A stretch of 20,417 nucleotides of DNA from Streptosporangiaceae bacterium (GCA_030040475.1 JASHTQ010000152.1:1-20417); one strand, 5' to 3'. Positions 7,514 through 16,906 are shown, numbered from the stretch's first letter. Notes: generated from the letters alone by a model not told the origin. A program made the numbers and translations.

Positions 7514-7775
7514 GCAGGTAATGGGTGCCACATCGCATACCGATTTCGGTACGCGGTGCCACACCCACTACCTCGGCAGTCGTACGAGAGCGGTGCGGGT
7601 GGGGCAGGTGGGCCAAAGGCGACTGGAGTTTTCTCGGCGCGGCCACCTTCATGCCGGAGAAGCCGCTCCAGGCACCCGAGGAACCGCTCTGGGCGCTGGC
7701 GGAGCCAGGTGAGCCGGCGCTGGTGTCCGGGATGCTGGAGGGTCCAGTGGGGCTAGGGGGTCACGGGAGACCGAG
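7514..7775. other. 262-bp convergent intergenic region with repeat-flanked hairpin
   Basis: Between the EamA stop and the stop of the minus-strand ligase gene I see no supportable gene. GGTGCCACA occurs at 7524-7532 and again at 7555-7563, flanking an inverted repeat TACCGA (7538-7543) / TCGGTA (7546-7551). An imperfect longer fold is possible between CTGGAG near 7623 and CTCCAG near 7670. No classical terminator with a T-run is present, although one or both structures may end transcription from either side. Confidence 0.5.
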
Positions 7776-9254
7776 TCAGGCGCCGACGGGCCAGGTGTGG
7801 ACGGGGGCGTTGGTGTGCATGTGCTCGATGTAACGCAGGGTCATCCGCCGTAGTGCCTCCGGCCGGTCGTAGCCGTCCCGGCAGAACTCCGCGACCGTGG
7901 CGATCTGCCAGGCGGCACCGGTCTGGCCGGTCAGGCAGCGCTGCTCGATGATGCCGAGCAGGCGGTCGGCCTCGGCCTGGCCGACTTCCCAGCGGGCGAG
8001 GCCCTCGCGGGCCATCGGCAGCAGCCGGCGCAGGATCAGCTCGCCGGCGGGCGTGTCGCCGACCCCCGGCCAGTACAGCTGCGCGTCCAGGCCGTGGCGG
8101 GCCGCCTCGTGCAGGTTCTCCGCGGCGGTCAGGAACGACATCTGGGTCCAGATCGGGCGCTGGGCCTCGGCCATCGTGCGGACGAGGCCGTAGTAGAACG
8201 CCGCGTTCGCCATGATGTCGGCGATGGTCGGGCCGGCCGGCAGGACCCTGTTCTCCACCCGCAGGTGCGGGATGCCGTTGACGGCGGCGTAGACGGGCCG
8301 GTTCCAGCGGTAGATCGTGCCGTTGTGCAGGCTCATCTCGGCCAGCTGCGGAATCGCGCCGCCGTCGAGCACGGCGAGCGGATCCTCCTGCTCGCAGATC
8401 GGCAGCAACGCGGGGAAGTACCTGATGTTTTCCTCGAACAGGTCGAACACCGAGGTGATCCAGCGCTCGCCGAACCACACCCTGGGCCGTACGCCCTGCT
8501 CCTTCAGCTCGTCCGGCCGGGTATCTGTGGCCTGCTCGAACAGCGTGATCCGGGTCTCGTGCCACAGCTGCCTGCCGAACAGGAACGGCGAGTTGGCCGC
8601 CAGCGCGACCTGCGCGCCCGCGATCGCCTGGGCCGCGTTCCAGTAGTTCGCGAACGCGTCCGGGCTGACCTGCAGGTGCAGCTGCACGCTCGTGCAGGCG
8701 GCCTCGGGCGTGATGCTCTCGCAGAACGCGAGGAGCTGCTCGGCGCCGTCGATCGAGATCCGCATGTCCTCGCCGCGGGCGGCGAAGATCTGCTCGTTCA
8801 GCACCCGGTAGCGCTCGTTGGCCGACATCGACTCCTCGTGCACGTCGTGCTCGGTCAGCGTGGGCAGGATGCCGATCATCACGAGGTTGCTGCCGACCGT
8901 GCGCGCCTTGGCGTCCGCGGCGTTGAGGTCGCCGCGGATCTCCCGCTCGAGGTCGGCGAGCGCGTCGCCGTCGAGGTGCCGCGGCGGCACGTTGATCTCC
9001 AGGTTGAACTGCCCCACCTCGGTCGCCCAGGCCGGGTCCGCGATCGCGTCGAGCACGTCGGCGTTGCGCATCGACGGCATGCCGCCGGAGTCCACCAGGT
9101 TCAGCTCGATCTCCTGGCCGACCAGCGACGGGTCCGCCTCGAACAGGCGCTCGCGCAGCATCCGGGCGAACACGTCGAGCGAGCGCCGGACCTTGTCCCG
9201 GTACTTGCGCCGGTCCTCGCCGGAGATCTTGATTGCCTCGATGTCACGGCCCAC
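7776..9254 (-). CDS. glutamate-cysteine ligase family (GCS2-like) enzyme
   Basis: This 492-residue protein belongs to the carboxylate-amine ligase family that includes bacterial and plant glutamate-cysteine ligases (GCS2). These join the gamma-carboxyl of glutamate to an amine using ATP. Recognisable parts are VGQEIELNLVD (about 45-55) with the metal-binding glutamates, VGQFNLEINVPP (about 80-91), the CTSVQLHLQVSPDAF strand-loop (about 187-201), and the arginine-containing HLRVENRVLPAGPT (about 327-340). GTG at 9254 is preceded by GGAGG (9260-9264, read on the minus strand). It lies 77 bp downstream of the ATP-grasp gene in the same direction, so the two are probably cotranscribed. It might be called EgtA or GshA, but no ergothioneine or glutathione genes lie nearby and the sequence does not tell which amine is used, so I give no gene symbol. 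Confidence 0.85.
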   Translation of the reverse strand: MGRDIEAIKISGEDRRKYRDKVRRSLDVFARMLRERLFEADPSLVGQEIELNLVDSGGMPSMRNADVLDAIADPAWATEVGQFNLEINVPPRHLDGDALADLEREIRGDLNAADAKARTVGSNLVMIGILPTLTEHDVHEESMSANERYRVLNEQIFAARGEDMRISIDGAEQLLAFCESITPEAACTSVQLHLQVSPDAFANYWNAAQAIAGAQVALAANSPFLFGRQLWHETRITLFEQATDTRPDELKEQGVRPRVWFGERWITSVFDLFEENIRYFPALLPICEQEDPLAVLDGGAIPQLAEMSLHNGTIYRWNRPVYAAVNGIPHLRVENRVLPAGPTIADIMANAAFYYGLVRTMAEAQRPIWTQMSFLTAAENLHEAARHGLDAQLYWPGVGDTPAGELILRRLLPMAREGLARWEVGQAEADRLLGIIEQRCLTGQTGAAWQIATVAEFCRDGYDRPEALRRMTLRYIEHMHTNAPVHTWPVGA

Positions 9255-9331
9255 GCAGGCCTCCGCTCAACGAAACCGACAAACCTCGCAACTGCACTTA
9301 CACCACATTCGCATGTCTCCCGCCGCGGACG

Positions 9332-10603
9332 CTAGCTGCCGCCGCCGTCCTGGCCGACGCCGCCCAGCCGGGCGGTCTCGTCCTTCACCCACAGGCCGAG
9401 CAGCCCGCGCAGGTGCGCGATGAACTGGTCGTGCTCGTGCGCCGGGTACACCGAGCGGACCGTGTCGATCAGCAGCCGGTCGAAGTCCGGGCCCGCCACC
9501 CAGTCCAGGACGATCTCGTCCAGGTGCGGCAGCCTGGCCGCGCAGAAATCGTGGTACCGGTCGGACTCGAAGTAGGCGTCGGCGAGCCGGCGGTAGGCGG
9601 CCATCTTTTCCGGGAACGAGGTGCCCGCGTCGTCCGCGACCGCGAAGAACCGGTCGGTCTCCAGGTCCAGCTTGGGCCGCCTGCCGGTGACGAGCGCGAA
9701 CACGCTCCACTTGACCAGCGCCTTGATTGCCCAGGGGAAGTAATAGTGCAGGCTGGTCAGCGCCACGTCCGGGCAGGCGTTGGCGTAGTCGATGGGGTAG
9801 ACCTCCCCGCCGCGGATCAGCGTCTCGCACGAGTTGAACTCCCACCGGAAGAACGCGTTGACAAGCCGCCCGATCGTCACCACGTCGTTGCCGACCGTCG
9901 GGGAGAGAAAACTGTGGTCGACCGCGTAGCGCAGGTGCATGGGCTGATCCGGCTGGAAGCGCATGACCATGGTCTCCGCCCCGATCGACAGCGAGCGGGC
10001 GAAGACGTCGTAGTCGATCGCCTTCTGCAGGTGCATGAGCATCTCGCCGCTCGCGTCGTAGGCGGCGTGCAGCTCTTCGGGGTTGCGGATGCGGGACACG
10101 CCGCGCCAGGCGCCGCCGTCGTAGGGCTTCATGAACAGCGGGTAGCCGATCCGCTCGGCGATCGCGTCCAGGTCGAAGGACCGGTTGTAGCGGGCGGAGG
10201 TGTAGGCGTACCTGGCGTTGTCGACCGGGTTCTTGTACGGCACGAGGACCGTCTCTGGCACGTTGAGGCCGAGCCGCATCATCGCGCAGTAGGCGGCGTG
10301 CTTCTCCATCGACTGGAACGTGAACGGGCTGTTCAGCAGGTACACCCCGTCCATCAGCGCGATCTTCTTCAGCCACTCCCTCGGGTGGTAGTACCAGTAC
10401 GCGAGCCGGTCGATGACCAGGTGGTAGCGCGGCCGGTCGCGCAGGCCGAACGGCTCGATGGTGATCCGCTCGATATCGAAGGAACGGCTGCTGCCGTCCG
10501 CGCCAGGCACCGGGCCGAGCCGGCGCAGGAGCTCCTCGAAGGCGGTCGGCCAGTCATCCTCGGTCCCGAGCAGCAACCCGATCAGGTGCCTGGTATCGGT
10601 CAA
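9332..10603 (-). CDS. ATP-grasp-fold ligase of unknown substrate
   Basis: This 423-residue protein appears to be an ATP-grasp enzyme, a class that activates a carboxylate with ATP and joins it to an amine. The best evidence is the nucleotide-binding strand-loop IGYPLFMKPYDGGAWRGV (about residues 132-149) with its lysine, and the metal-binding acidic segment FRWEFNSCETLIRGGEVYPIDYANACPD (about 252-279, quoted here for its Glu, Asn and Asp residues: EFN, YPIDYANACPD). The N-terminal 100 residues and C-terminal 120 residues are family-specific and I do not recognise them. Start is TTG at 10603, supported by an excellent ribosome site AGGAGGGA at 10611-10618. The paired downstream ligase suggests that both act on the same molecule, for example a glutamyl-peptide or modified amino acid. 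That role is inference; a kinase-like or amide-forming activity would both be compatible. Confidence 0.75.
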   Translation of the reverse strand: MTDTRHLIGLLLGTEDDWPTAFEELLRRLGPVPGADGSSRSFDIERITIEPFGLRDRPRYHLVIDRLAYWYYHPREWLKKIALMDGVYLLNSPFTFQSMEKHAAYCAMMRLGLNVPETVLVPYKNPVDNARYAYTSARYNRSFDLDAIAERIGYPLFMKPYDGGAWRGVSRIRNPEELHAAYDASGEMLMHLQKAIDYDVFARSLSIGAETMVMRFQPDQPMHLRYAVDHSFLSPTVGNDVVTIGRLVNAFFRWEFNSCETLIRGGEVYPIDYANACPDVALTSLHYYFPWAIKALVKWSVFALVTGRRPKLDLETDRFFAVADDAGTSFPEKMAAYRRLADAYFESDRYHDFCAARLPHLDEIVLDWVAGPDFDRLLIDTVRSVYPAHEHDQFIAHLRGLLGLWVKDETARLGGVGQDGGGS

Positions 10604-10687
10604 CGCGGGCTCCCTCCTGCGGCACAGGCCCAGCCGATCACTCGGCCATCGTGCCTGCTCGGCCCGGGTCGTGACAATACCGGCAGC

Positions 10688-10725
10688 CTGCGGCCGCCCC
10701 GCGCCCTGGCGCGAGACGGCCGCAG
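10688..10725 (-). terminator. strong hairpin after the small hydrophobic protein gene
   Basis: CTGCGGCCG (10688-10696) and CGGCCGCAG (10717-10725) are exactly complementary, and inside them GCGCC pairs with GGCGC around CT. It lies just downstream of the stop at 10736 and upstream of the ATP-grasp start. No T-run follows, as is common in high-GC actinobacteria. If it terminates, the ATP-grasp operon must have its own promoter between 10604 and 10687. Confidence 0.6.
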
Positions 10726-10735
10726 ATCGGCTTTG

Positions 10736-10912
10736 TCAGCTAGATAACCAGCGGTACCAGCGGCCCCGCGAGCTGCCCTCGCCCACCCGGACGAGGAAGC
10801 CGACCAGCCAGACCACCAGCACGATGAGGGCGATCCACCACAGCACGTGGACCGCGAATCCGAGCCCGCCCAGGATCAGGGCTAGCAGAAGTACGAGCAG
10901 GATGATTCCCAT
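10736..10912 (-). CDS. small hydrophobic membrane protein, 58 residues
   Basis: ATG at 10912 on the minus strand opens a 58-codon frame ending in TGA at 10736, with AAGGAA at 10921-10926 as ribosome site. The protein begins MGIILLVLLLALILGGLGFA, continues as a second hydrophobic helix (WWIALIVLVVWLVGFLVR) and ends in a polar, Trp/Arg-rich tail (GRWYRW). This exact layout, including the GGLGFAxHxLWW junction, is that of the small 'hydrophobic protein' found across actinobacteria and firmicutes, whose molecular role is unknown and which is often linked with stress regulons. It is flanked downstream by a strong hairpin and upstream by a divergent region shared with the acyl-CoA dehydrogenase gene, so it is probably a single-gene transcript. 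Confidence 0.88.
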   Translation of the reverse strand: MGIILLVLLLALILGGLGFAVHVLWWIALIVLVVWLVGFLVRVGEGSSRGRWYRWLSS

Positions 10913-10958
10913 GAACCGAATTCCTTCTGTCGAGACACCCGTCGGAACGTGCTCCCGG

Positions 10959-10983
10959 CTACCCAGCTATGAGCGGTTCACAC
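10959..10983 (-). promoter_or_regulatory. possible stress-sigma-type promoter for the 58-residue protein
   Basis: Read on the minus strand, GTGT (10980-10983), a 15-bp spacer and GGGTAG (10959-10964) resemble the GNNT-N14-16-GGGTAY pattern of Streptomyces SigB-type promoters, differing at the last base. It would place the start of transcription about 40 bases before the ATG at 10912. A short motif like this can occur by chance. Confidence 0.25.
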
Positions 10984-11059
10984 CCCCAAGGCCGAGGGAT
11001 GGGGCAAAAAAGCCAGCAAGAGCGCCGGTTACTATGGCCGTGCCCGCGGAAGGAGAGAC

Positions 11060-12249
<1,190 letters not shown>

Positions 12250-12253
<4 letters not shown>

Positions 12254-13458
12254 CGGCCCCGGCGTCGACGAGCAAGGGCCCGATGGACGGCATCCTGGTC
12301 ATCGCGCTCGAGCAGGCGGTGGCGGCGCCGTTCGCCACCCGCCAGCTCGCCGACCTCGGCGCCCGGGTGATCAAGATCGAGCGGCCGGGCACCGGCGACT
12401 TCGCCCGCCACTACGACACGAGCACGCACGGCCAGGCCAGCTACTTCGTCTGGCTGAACAGGGGCAAGGAATCCATCGAGCTCGACGTCAAGACCGACCG
12501 CGGCCAAGCGGTCCTCAACGCCCTGCTGGCGCGCGCCGACGTGTTCGTGCAGAACCTCGGGCCCGGCGCGGCGCAGCGGCTCGGCCTCGGCGCGGCGCAG
12601 CTGCGCGCCCGCCACCCGAGGCTGATCGCCTGCACCGTCTCCGGCTACGGCCCGGACGGGCCCTACCGCCACAAGAAGGCCTACGACCTGCTCGTCCAGT
12701 GCGAGGCCGGGCTGCTGTCGATCACCGGCACCGCGGCCGAGCCGGCCAAGGCGGGCATCTCGGTCGCCGACATCGCGGCCGGCATGTACGCCTTCAGCGG
12801 CGTGCTGACCGCCCTGTACGAGCGGGAGCGGACCGGCGCGGGGAGCACGTTCGAGGTGAGCCTGCTCGACGCGCTCGGCGAGTGGATGGGCGCGCCGTTC
12901 TACTACCACGTCTACGGCGGGCTGCCCGCCCGCCGCAGCGGCGCCAGGCACGCGTTCATCTCGCCGTACGGCCCGTACTCCGCGCCGGGCGGCCAGGTGT
13001 TCCTCGGCCTGCAGAACGAGCGTGAGTGGGCGGTGCTGTGCGAGCGGATCCTGGGCCGGCCCGACCTGATCGCCGACCCACGGTTCGCCACCAACTCCGA
13101 CCGGGTAGCCCACGATGAGGAGCTCACGCCGATCATCGAGGACGCGCTGAAGACCATGCCGCCCGACCGGCTCGCCGCCCTGCTCGACGAGGCGGGCATC
13201 GCCAACGCCAGGCTGCGCACGCCGCAGGAGTTCGCGGCGCACCCCCAGCTCGAGGCCAGGGACCGGTGGCGCGAGGTGGACACGCCGGGCGGCCGGGTAA
13301 GAGCCCTGCTCCCCCCGGTCACCAGGCCGGACCGCGAGCCCGCGATGGGCCCGGTGCCCGCCCTCGGCCAGCACACCGCCGCGATCCTGGCGGAGTTCGG
13401 GATCGCGGACGAACCCCGAGCACAGTCACGCTGGGTCAGCAAGCGACGCCGTTGCTAA
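12250..13458 (+). CDS. CaiB/BaiF-family CoA-transferase (class III)
   Basis: A 402-residue family III CoA-transferase, which moves CoA between carboxylic acids through an aspartyl-CoA intermediate. The N-terminal GILVIALEQAVAAPFATRQLADLGARVIKIERP and the YFVWLNRGKESIELDVK segment are characteristic, and the likely catalytic aspartate is Asp146 in KKAYDLLVQCEAGL. SGYGPDGPYR (131-140) and the GISVADIAAGMYAFSGVLTAL segment also match the family. Full length. GTG at 12250 overlaps the preceding stop. Coupling with an acyl-CoA dehydrogenase suggests that it activates an acid that the dehydrogenase then oxidises, or returns CoA afterwards. Related enzymes act on carnitine, bile acids, mesaconate, oxalate and aromatic succinates; sequence alone does not choose among them. 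Confidence 0.94.
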
Positions 13459-13572
13459 TCTGGACAACAGCGACAAGAGTACGAGTTTGGGATTTTCGTT
13501 CCCGGGCCGCCAGGCCCGCGTCAGCCATCACGAACCGTATCCCCCGGTTCCCGGCAGGACAGGACGATTGCC

Positions 13573-14169
13573 ATGAGCCATCTCGCTATCCGCCCCAGGG
13601 CAGGCCGGCTGGTCACGGCGGCCGGCGCCGTCGCCGCCGTGTGCGCGCTCTCGGTGGCCGCCTGCGCGGCCACCGCCACCACCGCCGCGCACGCCTCGCC
13701 GACCTCACCCGCCGCGCCCGCCGTCAGCACGTGCACCGGAGCCACCGATCTCCACCTGCGCATCCCCGACACCAAGGGCAGCAAGAAGAACGGCATCACC
13801 TACTACACGCTGGACTTCACCAACACCAGCGGTTCCACGTGCTCGCTGTCCGGCTTCCCCTACGTGTCCATGATCACCCGGGCCGGACGGCAGCTAGGCA
13901 GCCCGGCGAGCCACGCAGCGATGACCGTCGTGCCGCTGGTCAGGCTCGCTCCCGGCGCGACCGCGCACACGACGCTCGCCTACTACGGCGGGAAGGTCAG
14001 CGGCGCGAGCGGCTGCGGCCCGGTGGCGACGGCCTACGAGCTGCGGGCCTACGTGGCGGGGCAGAAGCGCGCCCTGTACGCGGCGCTCGGCCTGCACTCC
14101 TGCTCGCACTCCGGCCGGGTGTACCTGGTCATCACGGAGTCCTTCCGGGCCGGCGCCGGCGCGAGCTAG
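13573..14169 (+). CDS. DUF4232 domain secreted lipoprotein
   Basis: A 198-residue exported protein. The N-terminus has basic residues, a hydrophobic core (about 13-30) and a lipobox-like VAAC with Cys31, so it is probably a lipid-anchored surface protein; alternatively cleavage could occur at the AHA near residue 41. After a Thr/Ala/Pro-rich spacer, residues about 48-195 show the DUF4232 pattern: CTGATDLHLRI, the strand YTLDFTNTSGSTCSLSGFPYVSM, a central LAPGATAHTTLAY and a conserved C-terminal cysteine region (LGLHSCSHSG). The domain is common in actinobacteria; its function is unknown. CAGGAC lies just before the ATG at 13573. It stands alone, 114 bp after the CoA-transferase, and ends at a strong hairpin. 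Confidence 0.88.
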   Translation: MSHLAIRPRAGRLVTAAGAVAAVCALSVAACAATATTAAHASPTSPAAPAVSTCTGATDLHLRIPDTKGSKKNGITYYTLDFTNTSGSTCSLSGFPYVSMITRAGRQLGSPASHAAMTVVPLVRLAPGATAHTTLAYYGGKVSGASGCGPVATAYELRAYVAGQKRALYAALGLHSCSHSGRVYLVITESFRAGAGAS

Positions 14170-14185
14170 AGCCGGACAGACGGCG

Positions 14186-14219
14186 ACCGGGGTGGCCGCT
14201 CGTGGCGGACCACCCCGGT
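14186..14219. terminator. bidirectional hairpin terminator
   Basis: ACCGGGGTGG (14186-14195) pairs perfectly with CCACCCCGGT (14210-14219), and inside them CCGC pairs with GCGG across a short loop. It sits between the convergent stops at 14169 and 14235, where a shared terminator is expected. There is no T-run, as usual for high-GC actinobacteria. Confidence 0.85.
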
Positions 14220-14234
14220 ACGGTGCGCGTCAGG

Positions 14235-16580
14235 TCAGTGGACGTTCAGCGCGTTGCTGTCCTCGAAGAAGTCGGTGTTGCCACCGTTGACTTCGGTGCC
14301 GACGAACTTGAGGGTGATCTTCTGGCCGATGTAGGAGTCCAGGTTGGTGGTGTACTCGACGTAATGGCTGCCCTTGTTCGCGGCCGTCGCCACCGTTTGG
14401 GTCTGGAGCACGGTGCCTGAGGAGTTCAGGACCTCAAGGACCAGCTTGTTGTTCGTGTTGGTGGTGGTCGCGTTGACCTCCACCCAGTAGGTGAACACCG
14501 CGCTCACGCAGTTCGACGGGATCGTGACCGTCTGAGCGAGCGTGTCCGTGTGCGCCTCGCCGTAGCCGTCCAGCCAGGCCAGCCAGTCACCGGCCTGCGC
14601 GGGAACGCCCTCGTCGATGTTGGCGAGCACGCCGGACGTGGCGGTCCACGGCGAGATCGAACCGGTCTCGAAGCCCGGGTTGCCGAGCAGCTGCTGTGCC
14701 GTGCAGCCCGAAGCCGCCGCGGAAATCGTCCAGGTGAAGGACGCCGAGCCGGAGGCCCCGGTGGTGTCCTTCGCGGTGACCGTCACGCTGTAGGTGCCGA
14801 CGGTCGTGGGCGTGCCGGAGATCAGCCCGCTGGTGGAGCTGATCGACAGCCCGGCCGGCAGGCCGGTGGCGCTGTAGGTGAGCGTCTGGCCCGAGGCGGA
14901 GTCGGTCGCGGAGATCTGCAGGCTGGCCGCGGTCCCGACGGTGCCGGTCTGGCTGCCCGGGTTGGTGACGGTGACCGTGTTGCCGGTCGCCGAGTTGATC
15001 GTCCAGGTGAAGGACGCCGACCCGGAGGCCCCGGTGGTGTCCGTCGCGGTGACGGTCACGCTGTAGCTCCCGGCGGTGGTCGGCGTGCCGGAGATCAGCC
15101 CGGTCGAGGAGTTGATCGACAGGCCCGCCGGCAGGCCGGTGGCGCTGTAGGTGAGCGTCTGGCCCGAGGCGGAGTCGGTCGCCGAGATCTGCAGGCTGGC
15201 CGCGGTCCCGACGGTGCCGGTCTGGCTGCCCGGGTTGGTGACGGTGACCGTGTTGCCGGTGGAATTGGTCTCGAACGCGGTAAGGCCGTCCGGGGTACCC
15301 CAGCCGGTCGGGCCGTTGTAGGTGTCCGCGGCGCCGGTGGCGGTGCACAGGACCGACGGCGAGCAGGTGCCGTTGCTGCTCGCGGTGACCTCGTACAGGT
15401 TGCCGGTGTGGGTGTAGATCGAGTCGGCCGCGTTGTTGCCGCCGTTGCCGTCGTTGCCGGCCAGCGCGAACACCGAGGCGATGATCGGCGAGGACTCGCT
15501 GGTCCCGCCGACCTCGTTCCAGCCGCCGTTGTCGTTGGAGGTGTCGTAGATCGCCGCGCCGGTGTTGGGGTCGGCGTCGGCGGCCACGTCGTTGTCGACG
15601 CGGTCGGAGCAGGCAGACTTGATCAGCGAGACGGCGGTCTGCCAGGACGGCTGCGGCTCGTAGGCCGAGCAGCCGGAGCCGGTGCCCTCCGTGGTGCTGG
15701 TCTCCCAGACGCTCTCGGTCCAGCCGCGCGAGTTGGACGAGGTGTCCAGCGTGGTGCCGCCGACGGAGACGACGTGCGGGGATGTCGCCGGGTAGATCAC
15801 GCCGCCCTGGTAGGCGGAGTCACCGGCGGATGCCGTGTAGACCACGCCGGAGACGCCGAAGTACTCCGAGTCGTAGGTCGTGTCCGAGGCCGTCTCGCTG
15901 CCGCCCCAGCTGTTGGAGATGTACTTGGCGCCCAGCGTGGTGGCGGCCGTCTCCTCGGCGATGTACAGCCCGTCGCCCGAGTCGTTGTTGGCCTCGACCA
16001 GGTCGATCTTGCACAGCGGGCAGATCGCGGAGACCATGTCGACGTCGAGGGATTCCTCAAGCGTCCAGTCGTCGTCGGCCGGCGCCTCCGCGGGCAGCGG
16101 CGAGGTCTCGCCCTCCTGGTTGTACTGGGTGAACTGGCCGGACGTCAGGGCGGGCAGGCCCGCCGCGGACCGGTACTCGGCCAGGTCGCTGGCGGCGGTC
16201 GGGTCGTTGTAGGCGTCGACGACCGCGACCGTCGTGCCCGAACCATCGGCGGCTGACGCCGCGGTCAGGCCGTAGGCGGCCTGCAGCTGCGAGGGCCCGT
16301 AACCGTTCCCGGACGGGATCGCGTTGGGCCGCACGGTCTGGGCGGTCGGACGGGCGGCGGTGTTCTTGATCACCAGGCAGTCGAGCTTGTCGGCCCTGAA
16401 GGTGTTGCCGCACGCGTAGTGCCAGTTGGACGGGATGGACGCCGTGGTCGCGGCGGTATGTGTGGCCGCCAAGACAATTGCCGGGGTAGCGGCGATCATT
16501 CCCCCGGCCACCAGCCCAATCGGCACGATGATCGCCAGCGGGCGCGTTCTCCGCTTGCTGCCGCGATGCTTCGGACGCAA
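14235..16580 (-). CDS. secreted sedolisin-type serine peptidase (S53) with two Ig-like repeats
   Basis: A 781-residue exported protease. Residues 1-39 form a long signal peptide (basic start, hydrophobic 15-38). The catalytic domain, about 85-437, has the sedolisin residues: Glu175 and Asp179 in LEESLD, the oxyanion Asp254 in SAGD, and nucleophile Ser361 in GGTSES; GPTGWGTPDG (423-432) is the usual domain end. Only about 45 residues separate the signal peptide from the catalytic domain, so the large pro-domain of kumamolisin-type S53 enzymes is absent. Residues 442-532 and 533-623 are two Ig-like putative-Ig (He_PIG) repeats, 82 of 91 positions identical. The C-terminal part (about 628-781), starting with GNPGFETGSISPWTA, looks like a beta-sandwich binding domain. 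TTG at 16580 follows AGAGGAA (16587-16593). S53 enzymes act outside the cell, usually at acid pH. Confidence 0.92.
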   Translation of the reverse strand: MRPKHRGSKRRTRPLAIIVPIGLVAGGMIAATPAIVLAATHTAATTASIPSNWHYACGNTFRADKLDCLVIKNTAARPTAQTVRPNAIPSGNGYGPSQLQAAYGLTAASAADGSGTTVAVVDAYNDPTAASDLAEYRSAAGLPALTSGQFTQYNQEGETSPLPAEAPADDDWTLEESLDVDMVSAICPLCKIDLVEANNDSGDGLYIAEETAATTLGAKYISNSWGGSETASDTTYDSEYFGVSGVVYTASAGDSAYQGGVIYPATSPHVVSVGGTTLDTSSNSRGWTESVWETSTTEGTGSGCSAYEPQPSWQTAVSLIKSACSDRVDNDVAADADPNTGAAIYDTSNDNGGWNEVGGTSESSPIIASVFALAGNDGNGGNNAADSIYTHTGNLYEVTASSNGTCSPSVLCTATGAADTYNGPTGWGTPDGLTAFETNSTGNTVTVTNPGSQTGTVGTAASLQISATDSASGQTLTYSATGLPAGLSINSSTGLISGTPTTAGSYSVTVTATDTTGASGSASFTWTINSATGNTVTVTNPGSQTGTVGTAASLQISATDSASGQTLTYSATGLPAGLSISSTSGLISGTPTTVGTYSVTVTAKDTTGASGSASFTWTISAAASGCTAQQLLGNPGFETGSISPWTATSGVLANIDEGVPAQAGDWLAWLDGYGEAHTDTLAQTVTIPSNCVSAVFTYWVEVNATTTNTNNKLVLEVLNSSGTVLQTQTVATAANKGSHYVEYTTNLDSYIGQKITLKFVGTEVNGGNTDFFEDSNALNVH
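14713..15258. repeat. 273-bp tandem duplication in the S53 protease gene
   Basis: Two direct copies with a 273-bp period encode the two 91-residue Ig-like domains. For example GTGAAGGACGCCGA starts at 14734 and, after the period, at 15007. The first 48 residues of each domain are identical in protein, and the corresponding DNA differs at only a few positions, so the duplication is recent or kept alike by recombination. Exact outer edges are approximate. Confidence 0.9.
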
Positions 16581-16614
16581 GACGTGTTCCTCTCAGTTGA
16601 GCGACTGTTGCACT

Positions 16615-16630
16615 GCTACTGTCGAGTAGC
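16615..16630 (-). promoter_or_regulatory. leader hairpin of the S53 protease gene
   Basis: GCTACT (16615-16620) and AGTAGC (16625-16630) are perfectly complementary around a GTCG tetraloop, 35 bases upstream of the TTG start and just upstream of its ribosome site. It could be part of a 5' untranslated control element or an operator. Confidence 0.4.
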
Positions 16631-16829
16631 CCCGTTCGATTCTGGGCGCAGAACACCGCCGTGTCTGGTCAATTGGTAAATACCGGCCGAAGATATGCGG
16701 CTGGACAAGCGCCCCGAACGGACCGGGCCAGGTGCCAGTGGGCCCGGGCAGGCCTCCCTTCAGGCACGGGCGCGTCTGATACGGCGGCGCAGAACCCCCA
16801 CCCGTATCGCGACCGAGCCGAACACGAAC

Positions 16830-16850
16830 CGCCGCTTTGCGTAAGCGGCG
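16830..16850. repeat. 8-bp stem inverted repeat
   Basis: CGCCGCTT (16830-16837) and AAGCGGCG (16843-16850) are perfectly complementary with a 5-base loop. It lies about 250 bp upstream of the protease start with no gene beside it, so its use is unknown. Confidence 0.6.
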
Positions 16851-16906
16851 ATGCGCGAACCCCTGCCTAGCTGGTATCCCACCAGGCTGTGGGCCTGCGC
16901 ACCCTA

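Noticed and set aside
5432..7564. 710-codon open frame on the minus strand opposite the cupin and EamA genes
   Set aside because: Low-complexity Arg/Ala/Gly/Glu sequence with no domain; it covers well-supported plus-strand genes.
7525..7833. 102-codon plus-strand open frame in the convergent gap
   Set aside because: No ribosome site, no recognisable domain, and its 3' part overlaps the end of the GCS2-family gene in antisense.
7776..9254. Naming the GCS2-family gene egtA or gshA
   Set aside because: No egtB, egtC, egtD or gshB neighbours are present, and family membership alone does not fix the amine substrate.
14550..16256. 568-codon plus-strand open frame opposite the S53 protease
   Set aside because: Gly/Arg/Val-rich shadow; the minus strand has clear catalytic residues and domain order.
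16615..16660. tRNA-like T-loop sequence GTTCGATTC with nearly paired flanks on the plus strand
   Set aside because: No matching acceptor stem, D-arm with GG, or 7-base anticodon loop can be placed at proper distances; the upstream stem closes on a tetraloop instead.
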